From Amazonocrinis nigriterrae CENA67 (lineage in GTDB: Bacteria > Cyanobacteriota > Cyanobacteriia > Cyanobacteriales > Nostocaceae), in NCBI RefSeq assembly GCF_016056305.1, contig NZ_JAECZC010000111.1:30127-94126 (forward strand): a DNA stretch of 64,000 nucleotides, written 5' to 3'. Positions 7,854 to 18,395 of the stretch are shown here, one piece after another. The notes below the pieces were generated by a model, which did no database searches, was not told the origin of the DNA, and was given only the letters and a program-made list of their open reading frames with translations. Positions within the stretch are counted from its first letter, which is position 1, and each line of letters starts with the position of its first letter. The translations under genes and the position numbers were made by a program.

Positions 7854-10079
7854 TCAACCGAACTTACCAGCCGTAGAGGCAATCAGGAAGGCTGCGTAGG
7901 TCAAGACATAACCAACGGTGAAGTGAGCTAGACCAACCAAACGAGCTTGAACGATGGATAGAGCCACGGGCTTATCTTTCCAGCGAACCAAGTTAGCTAG
8001 AGGAGTACGTTCGTGCGCCCAAACCAGAGTTTCAATCAACTCTTGCCAGTAACCTCTCCAGGAGATTAAGAACATGAAGCCAGTTGCCCAAACTAGGTGT
8101 CCGAAGAGGAACATCCAAGCCCAAACAGACAGGTTATTCACGCCGTATGGGTTGTAACCGTTAATCAACTGAGCAGAGTTAGCCCACAGGTAATCACGGA
8201 ACCAACCCATGAGGTATGTGGAGTTTTCGTTGAACTGAGCAACGTTACCTTGCCAAATACCTAGGTGTTTCCAGTGCCAGTAGAAGGTTAACCAACCGAC
8301 TGTGTTCAATGCCCAGAACAATGCTAGGTAGAAAGCGTCCCAAGCGGAGATATCGCAAGTACCGCCACGGCCGGGGCCGTCACAGGGGAAGGAATAGCCG
8401 AAGTCCTTTTTATCGGGCATCAGCTTAGAACCACGCGCATCCAAAGCACCTTTGACCAAAATCAAGGTGGTGGTGTGCAAGCCGAGGGCGATCGCATGGT
8501 GTACCAAGAAGTCGCCAGGGCCAATGGTTAAGAACAGAGAATTGGTGCTGGAGTTGATCGCATCTAACCAGCCTGGTAGCCATACGTTGCCGTAGTTGGG
8601 CCATGCTGTGTAAGCGACGCTATCAGGGTTAGACAACAAGGTGTCTAACCCGTAAAGTACTTTACCGTGAGCAGCTTGAATGAACTGAGCAAAGACCGGT
8701 TCAATCAAGATTTGCTTTTCAGGAGTACCAAAAGCTACTACTACGTCGTTGTGGACGTATAAACCGAGGGTGTGGAAGCCCAAGAAAAGGGATACCCAGC
8801 TGAGGTGGGAGATAATCGCTTCTTTGTGCTTCAATACACGGTCGAGAACGTTGCCTTTGTTTTGTTCGGGGTCGTAGTCACGAACCCAGAAGATTGCTCC
8901 GTGGGCGAAAGCACCTACCATCAGGAATATAGCAATGTACTGATGGTGTGTGTACAAAGCTGCCTGAGTTGTGTAGTCCTTAGCAATAAATGCGTAAGAA
9001 GGCAGTGAGTACATGTGCTGTGCTACCAAGGATGTAACCACACCCAAGGCAGCTAAGTGCCAACCCAACTGGAAGTGTAAGGAGTTGTTGTAGGTATCAT
9101 AAATACCTTGGTGAGGCAAGTTGAATGGGCCTTCAACGGGAATACCAAAGAAGCTCTTAGCATTCAATGCCTCTTTGAGACTGTGACCAATCCCAAAGTT
9201 TGTCCGGTACATGTGACCGGCAACAATGAATAGTACTGCGATCGCCAAGTGGTGGTGAGCAATATCGGTCAACCACAAGGATTCTGTCTGAGGATGGAAA
9301 CCACCCAAGAAAGTTAGAATCGCTGTTCCTGCACCTTGAGATGTGCTGAACACATGCCCAGGAGTGTCAGGGTTTTGAGCGTATACACCCCAGTTTCCTG
9401 TGAAGAAAGGTGTCAAACCTGCTGGGTGGGGTGCGGTGGTTAGGAAGTTATCCCAACCTACGTGCTGTCCGCGAGCTTCGGGGATAGCAACGTGAATCAA
9501 GTGACCTGCCCAAGCCAAAGAGCTAACACCAAATAGACCTGCTAGGTGGTGGTTGAGGCGATGTTCAGCGCTCTTGAACCATGCCAAGCTAGGACGGAAC
9601 TTGGGTTGTAAGTGCAGCCAGCCAGCGAACAATAACACAGCTGCGAAGATTAGCAGGAAGACTGAACCGGTGTACAGTTCGCTGTTTGTCCGCATACCGA
9701 TGGTATACCACCAGTGGTAGATACCAGAGTAGGTAATGTTTACTGGATAGTTTGCACCTGCTTGGGTAAACGCTTCGATCGCTGGTTTACCAAAGTGGGG
9801 ATCCCAAATCGCGTGAGCGATGGGGCGTACGTGAAGGGGATCTTTGATCCACTGTTCAAAGTTACCTTGCCAGGCTACGTGGAACAGGAGGCTCGATGCC
9901 CACAGGAAGATGATTGCCAAGTGACCGAAGTGAGTTGCGAAAATCTTTTGGTAAAGATTTTCTTCTGTCATGCCATCGTGACTTTCAAAGTCGTTGCCTG
10001 TAGCGATCGCATACCATATCCGACGTGTAGTCGGATCCTGTGCGAGATCCTGGCTAAATTTTGGAAATTTTGTTGCCAT
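7854..10079 (-). CDS. psaB: Photosystem I P700 apoprotein A2
   Basis: PsaB, 741 residues, pairs with PsaA to form the photosystem I core in the thylakoid membrane. It carries P700, the A0/A1 electron carriers and antenna chlorophylls. The [12 protein letters not shown] loop supplies Cys566 and Cys575, two of the four ligands of the shared Fx [4Fe-4S] cluster. Eleven transmembrane helices are expected and the sequence shows the usual histidine-rich antenna helices. Length is standard. The gene follows psaA after 132 bases and is expected to be co-transcribed with it. A strong terminator lies downstream. Open frames on the opposite strand are shadows. Confidence 0.99.
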   Translation of the reverse strand: MATKFPKFSQDLAQDPTTRRIWYAIATGNDFESHDGMTEENLYQKIFATHFGHLAIIFLWASSLLFHVAWQGNFEQWIKDPLHVRPIAHAIWDPHFGKPAIEAFTQAGANYPVNITYSGIYHWWYTIGMRTNSELYTGSVFLLIFAAVLLFAGWLHLQPKFRPSLAWFKSAEHRLNHHLAGLFGVSSLAWAGHLIHVAIPEARGQHVGWDNFLTTAPHPAGLTPFFTGNWGVYAQNPDTPGHVFSTSQGAGTAILTFLGGFHPQTESLWLTDIAHHHLAIAVLFIVAGHMYRTNFGIGHSLKEALNAKSFFGIPVEGPFNLPHQGIYDTYNNSLHFQLGWHLAALGVVTSLVAQHMYSLPSYAFIAKDYTTQAALYTHHQYIAIFLMVGAFAHGAIFWVRDYDPEQNKGNVLDRVLKHKEAIISHLSWVSLFLGFHTLGLYVHNDVVVAFGTPEKQILIEPVFAQFIQAAHGKVLYGLDTLLSNPDSVAYTAWPNYGNVWLPGWLDAINSSTNSLFLTIGPGDFLVHHAIALGLHTTTLILVKGALDARGSKLMPDKKDFGYSFPCDGPGRGGTCDISAWDAFYLALFWALNTVGWLTFYWHWKHLGIWQGNVAQFNENSTYLMGWFRDYLWANSAQLINGYNPYGVNNLSVWAWMFLFGHLVWATGFMFLISWRGYWQELIETLVWAHERTPLANLVRWKDKPVALSIVQARLVGLAHFTVGYVLTYAAFLIASTAGKFG

Positions 10080-10147
10080 AGGTTTGATAATTCCTCTGAC
10101 CTTTAGCCATCAGGTATCAGCTTCTGAAGTTCTGAGTTTTGAGTCCT

Positions 10148-10183
10148 GAGTGCTGAGTTTTAACTCCTCACCACTCAGCACTC
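10148..10183 (-). repeat. Hairpin of repeat origin between psaA and psaB
   Basis: The psaA-psaB spacer contains degenerate copies of a CTGAGT/ACTCAGC heptamer-like unit. Within it GAGTGCTGAGT (10148-10158) and ACTCAGCACTC (10173-10183) form a perfect 11-bp stem with a 14-base loop in the operon transcript. There is no U-run, so it is more likely an RNA processing or stability element, or neutral repeat, than a terminator. Confidence 0.7.
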
Positions 10184-10211
10184 AGCACTCAGCACTACAT
10201 ATAACTGATTA

Positions 10212-12470
10212 CTACCCTACTGAAAGGATGTGTGCGTGGAAGAAAGCCCAGGTTGTGGCTATTCCTCCTAAGAGGTAGTGAGCTACACCAACAGCCCGTC
10301 CTTGAATGATGCTCAGAGCGCGAGGCTGGATTGATGGCGCTACCCTTAGTTTATTATGCGCCCAAACGATGGACTCAATTAATTCTTGCCAGTAGCCGCG
10401 ACCACTGAACAGGAACATCAAGCTGAATGCCCAAACAAAGTGAGCGCCCAAGAACATGAGTCCATAAGCAGATAGCGCACTGCCATAGGAGTTGATTACT
10501 TGTGAAGCTTGCGCCCACAAGAAGTCACGCAACCAACCGTTGATGGTGATGGCACTTTGGGCAAAGTTACCACCTGTGATGGTTGTTACAGTACCGTCTG
10601 CATCTACAGTACCCCAAACATCTGATTGCATTTTCCAACTGAAGTGGAAAATCACAATGGATAGGGAGTTGTACATCCAGAACAATCCGAGGAACACATG
10701 ATCCCAACCAGATACTTGACATGTGCCGCCACGACCAGGGCCGTCGCAAGGGAAGCGGAAGCCTAGGTTTGCCTTGTCTGGAATCAGACGAGAACTGCGG
10801 GCAAACAATACGCCCTTGAGCAGAATTAGTACTGTTACGTGAATGGTGAAGGCGTGAATGTGGTGAATCAAAAAGTCAGCTGTACCCAAAGCAATGGGTG
10901 CTGCTGCGACTTTGCCACCTACAGCCAAAATACCACCGCCAAACACATAGCTCACAGGTTCTAAGGCATTGGGTGCAGTGCTACCAGGAGCTAAGGCGTG
11001 GATATTTTGTACCCACTGAGCAAATACTGGCTGCAACTGAATTGCCGTATCAGAGAACATGTCTTGAGGACGACCCAACGCACGCATTGTGTCGTTGTGG
11101 ATGTAAAGTCCAAAGCTGTGGAAGCCAAGGAAAATAGACACCCAGTTGAGATGAGAGATAATCGCATCCCGGTGACGAATCACCCGATCCAGTAGGTTGT
11201 TTTGGTTCACCACCGGATCATAATCCCGCACCATGAAGATAGCTGCGTGAGCTGCTCCACCAACGATCAGGAAGCCACCAATCCAAATATGGTGAGTGAA
11301 TATGCACAACTGCGTAGCGTAATCAGTTGCCAAGTATGGATAGGGGGGCATCGCATACATGTGGTGCGCGATGATGATGGTCAGGGAACCCAAGAAGGCA
11401 AGGTTAGTTGCCAGCTGAGCGTGCCAAGATGTGGTCAGGTTTTCGTAGAGACCTTTGTGACCTTCACCAGTGAAGGGCCCTTTATGGTTTTCTAGGATCT
11501 CTTTAATGCTGTGACCGATACCCCAGTTGGTGCGGTATTGGTGACCAGCAATGATAAACAGTACTGCGATCGCTAGGTGGTGATGAGAAATATCTGTCAG
11601 CCACAAGCCACCTGTTACTGGGTTCAGACCGCCTTTGAATGTCAGGAAGTCAGCATACTGACCCCAGTTCAAAGTGAAGAAAGGTGCTAAACCACTAGCA
11701 AAGCCAGGATAAAGCTCAATCAACAAGTCTTTGTTCAGGATGAATTCGTGGGGCAGGGGTATGTCTTTGAGGGCGACGCCTGCATCCAAAAGTTTGTTGG
11801 TTGGTGCAGACACATGGATCAAGTGACCAGCCCATCCCAAGGAACCACAACCTAGCAACACTTGCAAGTGGTGATTCAGCATTGACTCCACATTCTGGAA
11901 CCATTCCAGTTTAGGAGCGCGCTTGTGGTAATGGAACCAACCTGCAAATAGGAACAAGCCTGCTAATACCAAGCCGCCAATGGCAGTTACATACAGTTGG
12001 AAGGAGTTGGTAATACCCCAGCCACGCCATACTTGGAACAAGCCAGAGGTGATTTGAATGCCGTGGAAACCACCACCGACATCACCATTGAGGATGTCTT
12101 GTCCCACAATTGGCCAAACGACTTGAGCGCTTGGCTTGACATTCAACGGGTCGCTTAACCACGCTTCGTAGTTAGAGAACTTAGCCCCGTGGAATATCAT
12201 CCCGCTGAGCCAGATTGTCACTACGGCCAAATGCCCGAAGTGCGCGGCAAATATCTTGCGGGATATTTCTTCTAAATCGCTTGTATGTGTATCGAAATCG
12301 TGGGCGAGGGCATGAAGGTTCCAAATCCATGTGGTGGTTTTGGGACCTCTGGCTAGAGTTCTGTCAAAGTGTCCTGGTTGTGCCCATTTCTCAAATGAGG
12401 TAGGAACCGGATCGTTATCAACTATCACTCTGGCCTTTTTTTCCTCTCGCTCCGGAGGACTGATTGTCAT
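10212..12470 (-). CDS. psaA: Photosystem I P700 apoprotein A1
   Basis: PsaA, 752 residues, is the partner of PsaB in the photosystem I reaction centre. Cys575 and Cys584 in [12 protein letters not shown] provide its two ligands to the Fx cluster. The N-terminus [15 protein letters not shown] and the C-terminus ending HAHILSVG fit cyanobacterial PsaA. It is the first gene of the psaAB operon. The upstream gap to the divergent lipoprotein gene (12471-12984) holds a clear -10 element. Light-dependent control is known for psaAB in other cyanobacteria, but I could not identify a confident HLR1 site here. Confidence 0.99.
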   Translation of the reverse strand: MTISPPEREEKKARVIVDNDPVPTSFEKWAQPGHFDRTLARGPKTTTWIWNLHALAHDFDTHTSDLEEISRKIFAAHFGHLAVVTIWLSGMIFHGAKFSNYEAWLSDPLNVKPSAQVVWPIVGQDILNGDVGGGFHGIQITSGLFQVWRGWGITNSFQLYVTAIGGLVLAGLFLFAGWFHYHKRAPKLEWFQNVESMLNHHLQVLLGCGSLGWAGHLIHVSAPTNKLLDAGVALKDIPLPHEFILNKDLLIELYPGFASGLAPFFTLNWGQYADFLTFKGGLNPVTGGLWLTDISHHHLAIAVLFIIAGHQYRTNWGIGHSIKEILENHKGPFTGEGHKGLYENLTTSWHAQLATNLAFLGSLTIIIAHHMYAMPPYPYLATDYATQLCIFTHHIWIGGFLIVGGAAHAAIFMVRDYDPVVNQNNLLDRVIRHRDAIISHLNWVSIFLGFHSFGLYIHNDTMRALGRPQDMFSDTAIQLQPVFAQWVQNIHALAPGSTAPNALEPVSYVFGGGILAVGGKVAAAPIALGTADFLIHHIHAFTIHVTVLILLKGVLFARSSRLIPDKANLGFRFPCDGPGRGGTCQVSGWDHVFLGLFWMYNSLSIVIFHFSWKMQSDVWGTVDADGTVTTITGGNFAQSAITINGWLRDFLWAQASQVINSYGSALSAYGLMFLGAHFVWAFSLMFLFSGRGYWQELIESIVWAHNKLRVAPSIQPRALSIIQGRAVGVAHYLLGGIATTWAFFHAHILSVG

Positions 12471-12595
12471 TCGACCTCCTCTCTGGATAAGGAATGAGGA
12501 ATCATGGATACCACAAAGTGAACCGCTATCACAGCTCCCAGAAAACTCTGGAGCAGCGATGGAAGACTCTTGATGTGGAGTGTTGTTTCTGTTGA

Positions 12596-12626
12596 ATTAT
12601 AGAGTCTTCACTCGTACACTGTTAGA
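12596..12626 (-). promoter_or_regulatory. Probable psaA promoter
   Basis: On the minus strand a perfect TATAAT (12596-12601) lies about 125 bases upstream of the psaA start. The -35 region around 12619-12626 is weak (TAACAG or TCTAAC), as is common for regulated cyanobacterial promoters. A start near 12588 would give a leader of about 118 bases. The rest of the 515-base psaA-lipoprotein gap shows nothing else I can name. Confidence 0.55.
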
Positions 12627-12984
12627 CACATTTTAACAATAATTCAAAATCCCTGAAATAATTGCCTTTGCTACCTTGTAAGTTCCTAGTCTTGTCCAAA
12701 AAGTCAATAGTTTCTTCATATAATTTACAAAGGATAACAATTCGTAAAATTTATGATTTTACTGTATATAGTAGAAATTCTGTGCTTTGCTAAAACGGCG
12801 TATAAATTGCAAACTACTTATTGTGGGCGTTAACTGATGACGATTGACTGAGACTGTTAACTGTGTGAATGGGAAATCTCGTGGCATGAAGGGAAGATTT
12901 CACCTTTTGGGCTATAGTTCCGAGTGGACAGTTTAAGCCAAAATAATTTGTCAGTTGTTGAAGACTATACTTTGGGTGTAAAGC

Positions 12985-14613
12985 ATGAATTTGTGGCAGA
13001 AGCCGATTTTACAGAAGCTCCTCTCTAGGAGTTTTGCTATTTTTAGATGCTTAATAACTTTAGTGCTGGTATTGAATTTAGCTAGTTGTGGTGAAAAAGC
13101 TGTTAGTAAAGAAGTATCCATTGGCTATACAGAAAAACCTCAACAGATTTCTCAACAATTTTCAGAAGTTTCCCCTCCTGATGTCATTCAAGAACTACGC
13201 CCAGCTTTAGAAGTTTATCGACCACAAGTTACAATAGTTACTCCTAAACCTGATGAAGTCCTAGAGGAAAACACTGTTAAAGTTAACTTTCAGGTTAAAG
13301 ATTTACCAATATTTAAAGACCCACAATTTGAATTAGGGCCTCATTTACATGTAATTCTCGATAATCAACCTTATGTGGCTGTTTACGATTTGAAGCAGCC
13401 GTTAGTTTTGCCAGACTTGTCTCCTGGTACTCATACCCTGCGCGTCTTTGCCTCGCGTCCTTGGCATGAAAGCTTTAAAAATGAAGGCGCTTATGCCCAG
13501 ACAACATTTCACATTTTTACCAAAAGTGACGACAACCAACCGGATGCAGCTTTGCCCTTACTCACCTACAGCCGTCCCAAAGACAATTATGGGGCAGAAC
13601 CAATCCTACTGGATTTTTACTTGACTAATGCTCCCCTACACCTTGCTACTAAAGACAACCCCAATGATCAATTTGGAGATTGGCGCATCCGCTGTACGAT
13701 TAATGGCGAAAGCTTTGTGCTTGACAGTTGGCAAGCAGTTTATCTCAAAGGCTTTCAGCCTGGTAAAAACTGGGTAAAACTGGAATTTTTGGATAACCAA
13801 GGAAATCCTGTAAAAAATGCTTTTAACACTACTGTCAGAGTGATTAACTACCAGCCAAAGGGGAAAGACACTCTGTCGAGAATTGTCAGAGGAGAACTGA
13901 AAGCTGATGATGTACGTGGCATTGTAGACCAAAATTACGTCAAAAAACCAATTACTGAACCAATCCCCACGCCTACCCCTACCACAACTCCTGCTGTGGA
14001 AATTACACCTCAACCACAGCCAGCCGAAGAAAAACAGCCAATTCCTGAAACTAAAGTTCCAGAAATTCCCCAAACACAACCAACCGAGTCACCACAAAAA
14101 GAAGTAACGCCTACACCCCAAGCAACAGAGTTACCAAAAAAAGTAGTTCCTGAACCTGAAAAACAGCGATTTGGCGGCATTTTTAACCGTCGTCCCCGTC
14201 CCACTGTCCAACCATCCCCTAGCACACCAGAAACCACACCTGAACCGCAGCCAGAAGTAACACCTGCGACAGAATTACCACAAAAAGAAGTTCCTGAAAC
14301 AAAGATTATTGAATCTCCTACACCAGAACCGGTTATACCGCTTCCAGAAACTACACCAGAACCACAGTCAGAGGTGACACCCACACCTGAAGCAACAGAA
14401 TTACCAAAAACTGTAGTTCCTCAACCTCAAAAACAAAGATTTGGCGGATTTTTTAATCGTTTTCGTCGCAATGTCCAACCATCGCCAAGCTTAACCCCCA
14501 CGCTACCAGAGATTATTGAGTCTCCAGCAGCAGAACCACAGCTAGAGGTAACACCATCACCTGAAGCCACTGAGTTACCAAAAACAGGAGTTTCTGAAGT
14601 TGAAAAACAATGA
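12985..14613 (+). CDS. Proline/threonine-rich lipoprotein of unknown function
   Basis: This 542-residue protein begins with a signal peptide ending in the lipobox LASC, with Cys35 as the predicted lipidated residue. It is therefore probably anchored in a membrane facing the periplasm. Residues about 75-285 form two beta-rich, Ig-like stretches containing GPHLHVILDNQPYVAVYDL and LPLLTYSRPKDNYGAEP. Residues about 310-542 form a low-complexity Pro/Thr/Glu tail in which a basic motif occurs twice: KQRFGGIFNRR and KQRFGGFFNRF. The tail repeats look like spaced binding motifs separated by flexible linkers (inference). No enzyme motif is seen. It is divergent from psaA and convergent with glutaminase. 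Confidence 0.75.
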   Translation: MNLWQKPILQKLLSRSFAIFRCLITLVLVLNLASCGEKAVSKEVSIGYTEKPQQISQQFSEVSPPDVIQELRPALEVYRPQVTIVTPKPDEVLEENTVKVNFQVKDLPIFKDPQFELGPHLHVILDNQPYVAVYDLKQPLVLPDLSPGTHTLRVFASRPWHESFKNEGAYAQTTFHIFTKSDDNQPDAALPLLTYSRPKDNYGAEPILLDFYLTNAPLHLATKDNPNDQFGDWRIRCTINGESFVLDSWQAVYLKGFQPGKNWVKLEFLDNQGNPVKNAFNTTVRVINYQPKGKDTLSRIVRGELKADDVRGIVDQNYVKKPITEPIPTPTPTTTPAVEITPQPQPAEEKQPIPETKVPEIPQTQPTESPQKEVTPTPQATELPKKVVPEPEKQRFGGIFNRRPRPTVQPSPSTPETTPEPQPEVTPATELPQKEVPETKIIESPTPEPVIPLPETTPEPQSEVTPTPEATELPKTVVPQPQKQRFGGFFNRFRRNVQPSPSLTPTLPEIIESPAAEPQLEVTPSPEATELPKTGVSEVEKQ

Positions 14614-14657
14614 CTGATGGCTGATGACTGTCATCTGTTATTGATAATCAACTTTCG

Positions 14658-15584
14658 TTAGCTGAAGATACTCAACTTTAACTTTTGCGATAAAGCTTCA
14701 ACAAAGGCGATCGCTGCTACTGAATTCCCTGTACTATCCAAGCAAGGACTGTAAGTAGCGATCGCCCCCTCACCTGGTACGATTGCTAAAAGTCCGCCAC
14801 CAATTCCTGATTTCATCGGTAGACCAATTCTGACGACAAACTCGGCAGAAGCTTCGTAAAGTCCACAGGTTAACATCACGCCGTTAACAATTTGGCGGTG
14901 TTTTGATGCTAAAAAACCACTTTCATAAGCAAGCAGTTTTCCCAGTAAAGCTAAATCCTCAACCTGAGCAGATAAACAGCATATTTGCTCGTAAGTGTCA
15001 AGGGCTATATCAAGATTGTAAAGATGTCCGCTTTCAGCGAGATAATTTGCGATCGCTTGATTTGCGGGGGAACGTGATGAACGTACAGAAGCCAACAGCG
15101 CCTGATCTAACTTGAGTTGACAACCTGCTAATTGATTTAACCATTGACAGAATAATTGAGTGCGATCACTACCATTTTTTCCTGGTAACTTATCTGCAAG
15201 GGCAATAGCACCACTATTAATCATCGGATTGCGGGGGTGTCCGCGATCGGCAATTAGTTGATCTAGAGAATTGAACGGTGCATCAGAAGGTTGAATTCCC
15301 ACCCACTGTAACACTGTTTCTGCTCCCATATGTTCTAGCAGATAGAGGAACGAAAATGGCTTAATTACACTCATCAACGGAAAAACACAACCTGTATCCC
15401 CAAGGCTGTAATGCTTTGATTCACAGCAGATGTGAACTGCAAACCAGCGAGGATCTGCTGAAGCTAATTTTGGGATGCGATCGACAATTCGTCCTCGTTC
15501 AGCTTGGGTTTTAGCTAGTTGTAGCCAGTCTAATAACTCTGTATTACTTAATGTGTCAAATTCTTTCACAAAAGATCCAGCCAC
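14658..15584 (-). CDS. glsA: Glutaminase, serine-dependent family
   Basis: Glutaminase hydrolyses glutamine to glutamate and ammonia. The 308-residue protein has the beta-lactamase-like SxxK motif SVIK (Ser72-Lys75), the NSGAI block (Asn123) and the C-terminal KSGIGGGLLAIVPG block of the family. Length is usual for this class. No signal peptide is present, so it should be cytoplasmic. It is convergent with the lipoprotein gene, with 44 bases between them and no clear terminator. It is probably monocistronic; the upstream gap contains a MITE-like repeat. Confidence 0.95.
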   Translation of the reverse strand: MAGSFVKEFDTLSNTELLDWLQLAKTQAERGRIVDRIPKLASADPRWFAVHICCESKHYSLGDTGCVFPLMSVIKPFSFLYLLEHMGAETVLQWVGIQPSDAPFNSLDQLIADRGHPRNPMINSGAIALADKLPGKNGSDRTQLFCQWLNQLAGCQLKLDQALLASVRSSRSPANQAIANYLAESGHLYNLDIALDTYEQICCLSAQVEDLALLGKLLAYESGFLASKHRQIVNGVMLTCGLYEASAEFVVRIGLPMKSGIGGGLLAIVPGEGAIATYSPCLDSTGNSVAAIAFVEALSQKLKLSIFS

Positions 15585-15600
15585 TTCAAATTACTTATAC

Positions 15601-15692
15601 AGGACTTACGCAAAAGTATCAAAAAAACGAACTGCAAAGCACACAAAAGACGTGAAGAAATAAGAGTTTAAAAGAGTTATTGCGTAAGTTCT
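15601..15692. repeat. 92-bp MITE-like inverted repeat
   Basis: AGGACTTACGCAA (15601-15613) and TTGCGTAAGTTCT (15680-15692) are inverted ends with one mismatch in 13. The interior is A-rich and non-coding. AGGACTTACGCA ends are a recurring motif in cyanobacterial intergenic repeats. No convincing target duplication is visible. The element lies just upstream of glsA and about 190 bases before the NHL protein gene. Confidence 0.65.
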
Positions 15693-15877
15693 ACTATAGT
15701 TCAATACAGTTCAGTGACGGATTTCTTCCTTTTCTTTCTTCTCTCTGCGTCCTTGGCGGGTTGTTAAAAAAATTTAATTTGACACAAAGTCTTAGACTTA
15801 ACAGAACCGTATTAACCTATAGTTAATAAGCATAATGCTTGCATTTTTAATTTTTAATTCTTAATTTTTAATTCTTT

Positions 15878-17395
15878 ATGCCTTCCCGTGTTAGAGCGCC
15901 AGAATTACCGCAAAATTATTCTTGGTTAAATACAGATAAACCTTTATCTCTAAAACAACTCAAAGGTAGAGTTGTAATTTTAGACTTTTGGACATACTGC
16001 TGTATCAACTGTTTGCACGTTCTACCAGACCTAAAATATTTAGAACAAAAATACAAAGATAGCCTTACAGTTATTGGTGTCCACTCTGCCAAATTTGACA
16101 ACGAAAAAGAAACCGAAAGTATCCGCCAAGCTATTTTGCGCTATGACATTGAACACCCAGTTATAGTAGATAGTGGTTTCCGAGTTTGGGAAGAGTATAC
16201 TGTGCGTGCTTGGCCTACCTTAATGGTCATCGATCCAGAAGGTTATGTGGTTGGCTACGTCTCTGGTGAAGGAAATCGTGACGCTTTAGATCAACTAATT
16301 GAACAATTAATTACCCAACACCTTGAAAAAGGCACTATTAATTTTCAAGAACTTAGCTTGACTTTAGAAAAACAGCGTCAACCATTAATCACACCCTTAG
16401 CTTTTCCTGGTAAAGTTTTAGCTAATCCAGCAGGTTTATTCATCGCCGACTCTGGACATCATCGCTTAGTGATGAGTAACTTTGATGGCGAAATTTTGCA
16501 TTTAATTGGTACGGGTAAATCTGGTTTAACTGACGGTGCTTTTAACGAAGCACAGTTTTTTGCACCCCAAGGAATGACATTTGATGCTGAAAATCAGATT
16601 CTTTACGTTGCAGATACAGAAAATCATGCGTTGCGACGAATTGATTTACAGCGTCAAGTTGTGGAAACCATCGCCGGAACTGGTGAACAAAGCCACAATA
16701 TTTATCCTCATGGAGGTGTTGGTTTAGAAACTGTGTTGAATTCTCCTTGGGATTTAGTAAAAGTTGGTAATACATTATTTATTGCAATGGCTGGCCCGCA
16801 TCAAATTTGGCAAATGGATTTAGAAACTAGCATTATTAAAACCTATGCTGGAACTGGTGCAGAAGCTTGTGTTGATGGTTTATTAACTGAGTCTGCTTTT
16901 GCACAACCCAGTGGTATCACTACCAATGGAGAAGAATTATATATTGCTGACAGCGAAGTCAGTTCAATTCGTGGTGTGAAATTAGTAGAACCGCAACAAG
17001 TAACAACTGTTTGTGGTAGTGGTGGTTTATTTGGTTTTGGTGATGTTGATGGACAAGGCGAGGATGTGCGGTTACAGCATTGTTTAGGTGTAGAATATGC
17101 TCAAAATTATTTGTGGGTAGCTGATACTTACAATCACAAAATTAAATTAGTTAGTCCTAGTACAGGGAATTGTCAAACTGTTTTAGGCGATGGTGCTGCT
17201 GGTTTACAAGATGGTCAAGGTAAGAATAGCCGCTTTTTTGAACCTTCGGGATTGAGTGCTATAAGTTCATATTTATATGTTGCTGATACTAATAATCATG
17301 CTATCCGTAAAGTAGATTTGAATACGTTTGAGGTGACAACGTTACAATTTCCCGGTTTGTGTGCGCCTGATGTGTGTGTTCCGGCGAATTTATAG
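15878..17395 (+). CDS. Thioredoxin-like protein with NHL repeats (NHLRC2-like)
   Basis: Residues about 15-150 form a TlpA/thioredoxin-like domain with the redox motif CINC (Cys42-Cys45, preceded by a further cysteine). Residues about 165-490 form an NHL beta-propeller with repeated units such as FIADSGHHRLV, YVADTENHALRRID, YIADSEVSSIRGV, WVADTYNHKIKLV and YVADTNNHAIRKVD. This order matches bacterial and animal NHLRC2 proteins. The likely role is protein or thiol redox chemistry with the propeller as a binding surface, but the substrate is unknown. No signal peptide is present. The ATG start follows an AT-rich leader of repeat character. Confidence 0.9.
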   Translation: MPSRVRAPELPQNYSWLNTDKPLSLKQLKGRVVILDFWTYCCINCLHVLPDLKYLEQKYKDSLTVIGVHSAKFDNEKETESIRQAILRYDIEHPVIVDSGFRVWEEYTVRAWPTLMVIDPEGYVVGYVSGEGNRDALDQLIEQLITQHLEKGTINFQELSLTLEKQRQPLITPLAFPGKVLANPAGLFIADSGHHRLVMSNFDGEILHLIGTGKSGLTDGAFNEAQFFAPQGMTFDAENQILYVADTENHALRRIDLQRQVVETIAGTGEQSHNIYPHGGVGLETVLNSPWDLVKVGNTLFIAMAGPHQIWQMDLETSIIKTYAGTGAEACVDGLLTESAFAQPSGITTNGEELYIADSEVSSIRGVKLVEPQQVTTVCGSGGLFGFGDVDGQGEDVRLQHCLGVEYAQNYLWVADTYNHKIKLVSPSTGNCQTVLGDGAAGLQDGQGKNSRFFEPSGLSAISSYLYVADTNNHAIRKVDLNTFEVTTLQFPGLCAPDVCVPANL

Positions 17396-17403
17396 AAGGA
17401 ATT

Positions 17404-17466
17404 ATCTCACGCAAAGGCGCAAAGGCGCTAAGAATAACTTTGCGTCTTTGCGTCTTTGCGTGAGAT
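17404..17466. repeat. Palindromic repeat with CACGCAAAGGCGC arms
   Basis: Arms ATCTCACGCAAAGGCGCAAA and TTTGCGTCTTTGCGTGAGAT can pair with few mismatches around a central AAGAATAACT. It sits 9 bases after the NHL gene stop and could act as a transcript end, but has no U-run. A related, interrupted copy occurs near 30528. Confidence 0.75.
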
Positions 17467-17594
17467 TTAAAAGAAAGATTTTGTTGAGCGATCACTTGAT
17501 ACGATTTTTTCATTCAGTATTTATACTAAACTACTACTAGTAAAATCACAATATAATTTAATTGATACTTTCAATTAATAGTATAAATATAGTT

Positions 17595-18014
17595 ATGAAA
17601 AATAAATGTATTACTTTAGACTGTGGAGATGATGTAGTGTTATTTGAAAAACATACTTATAAAGTAAGTAGATTAAGAGAATTAGTTATACGACAATTGG
17701 TAAATAAATGGCATCATGAAGTTTGCACCTATAAAAGTCAGCTTACTAAAAATTCAGTTGGTAGTTTGTTTGCTAACATCTCTGCTGGTGATGAGTTTAT
17801 ACCCTTCAGTGAAGTTAAATTAAATGCTGTTAAAATTGTCAGGTTCTTAAAATTGATGGTAAAGGGTGGCAGAAAGGTAAATTAGCAATTGAAATAACTA
17901 TATATCCTAATAGTAATCAGCAAAATAATTTAATTATTGAATTTTATCCAAATGAACCTAGTTAACCTTCAAATAGATTCAGATGAGATTCGTAAAATGA
18001 TGCAAACAACATGA
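17595..18014 (+). pseudogene. KGK-family protein gene with two compensating frameshifts
   Basis: From the ATG at 17595 the frame encodes MKNKCITLDCGDDVVLFEKH and continues to about 17845, then runs to an early TAG at 17883. Switching frame by -1 there gives LKIDGKGWQKGKLAIEITIY and FYPNEPS, the KGK-type motif and the strand that should follow. Returning to the first frame near 17965 gives QIDSDEIRKMMQTT and a TGA at 18012-18014 that overlaps the next gene's ATG. All three pieces match the order of the cyanobacterial KGK domain family (function unknown). The gene therefore looks like one that lost and regained frame, or a sequencing problem. A short TTG-started version ending at 17885 would lack the core motif. 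Confidence 0.7.
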
Positions 18015-18361
18015 ACACTATCCTCCACATAACCCAACGCCAACAATGGGAAGACGCAAAATTTATCGGTAGCTATCGCGCTGATTCGCTGGACACTGAA
18101 GGTTTTATCCACTGTTCTAAGTCAACACAAATTGTCAAAGTTGCAAATAGGTTTTTCTTTAATCAAAAAGATTTGGTATTACTTTTTATTGATTCAGAAA
18201 AGGTTCAAGCTGAAATTCGCTATGAAGAGGCTGAGATAGGTGAATTATTTCCTCACATTTATGGAGAGTTAAATGTTGATGCTGTCTATGAGGTGATTAA
18301 TTTTGAGTCTGGGAAAGATGGGTTTTTTGAGTTGCCGCAAGAAGTTGTAAATTTAGAATAA
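18011..18361 (+). CDS. DUF952 family protein
   Basis: The 116-residue protein matches DUF952: ILHITQRQQW at the N-terminus, DSLDTEGFIHCSKSTQIV (residues about 24-41) and FPHIYGELN near the C-terminus. DUF952 proteins resemble ADP-ribosyl-transfer folds and are often predicted enzymes, but no activity is established here. The start overlaps the stop of the degenerate KGK gene (ATGA), so the two were once translationally coupled. The atzG-atzE pair follows after about 34 bases containing a dispersed repeat. Confidence 0.85.
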   Translation: MNTILHITQRQQWEDAKFIGSYRADSLDTEGFIHCSKSTQIVKVANRFFFNQKDLVLLFIDSEKVQAEIRYEEAEIGELFPHIYGELNVDAVYEVINFESGKDGFFELPQEVVNLE

Positions 18362-18395
18362 TGAACCGCAGAGGCGCAGAGGACACAGAGGAGAG

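Noticed and set aside
8772-12573. Several open frames on the plus strand opposite psaA and psaB
   Set aside because: They are shadows of highly constrained GC-richer photosystem genes; no protein-like features are seen.
13636-14384. Minus-strand frames within the lipoprotein gene, rich in Gly/Ser/Val
   Set aside because: They are the complement of the Pro/Thr-rich tail and show only its low complexity.
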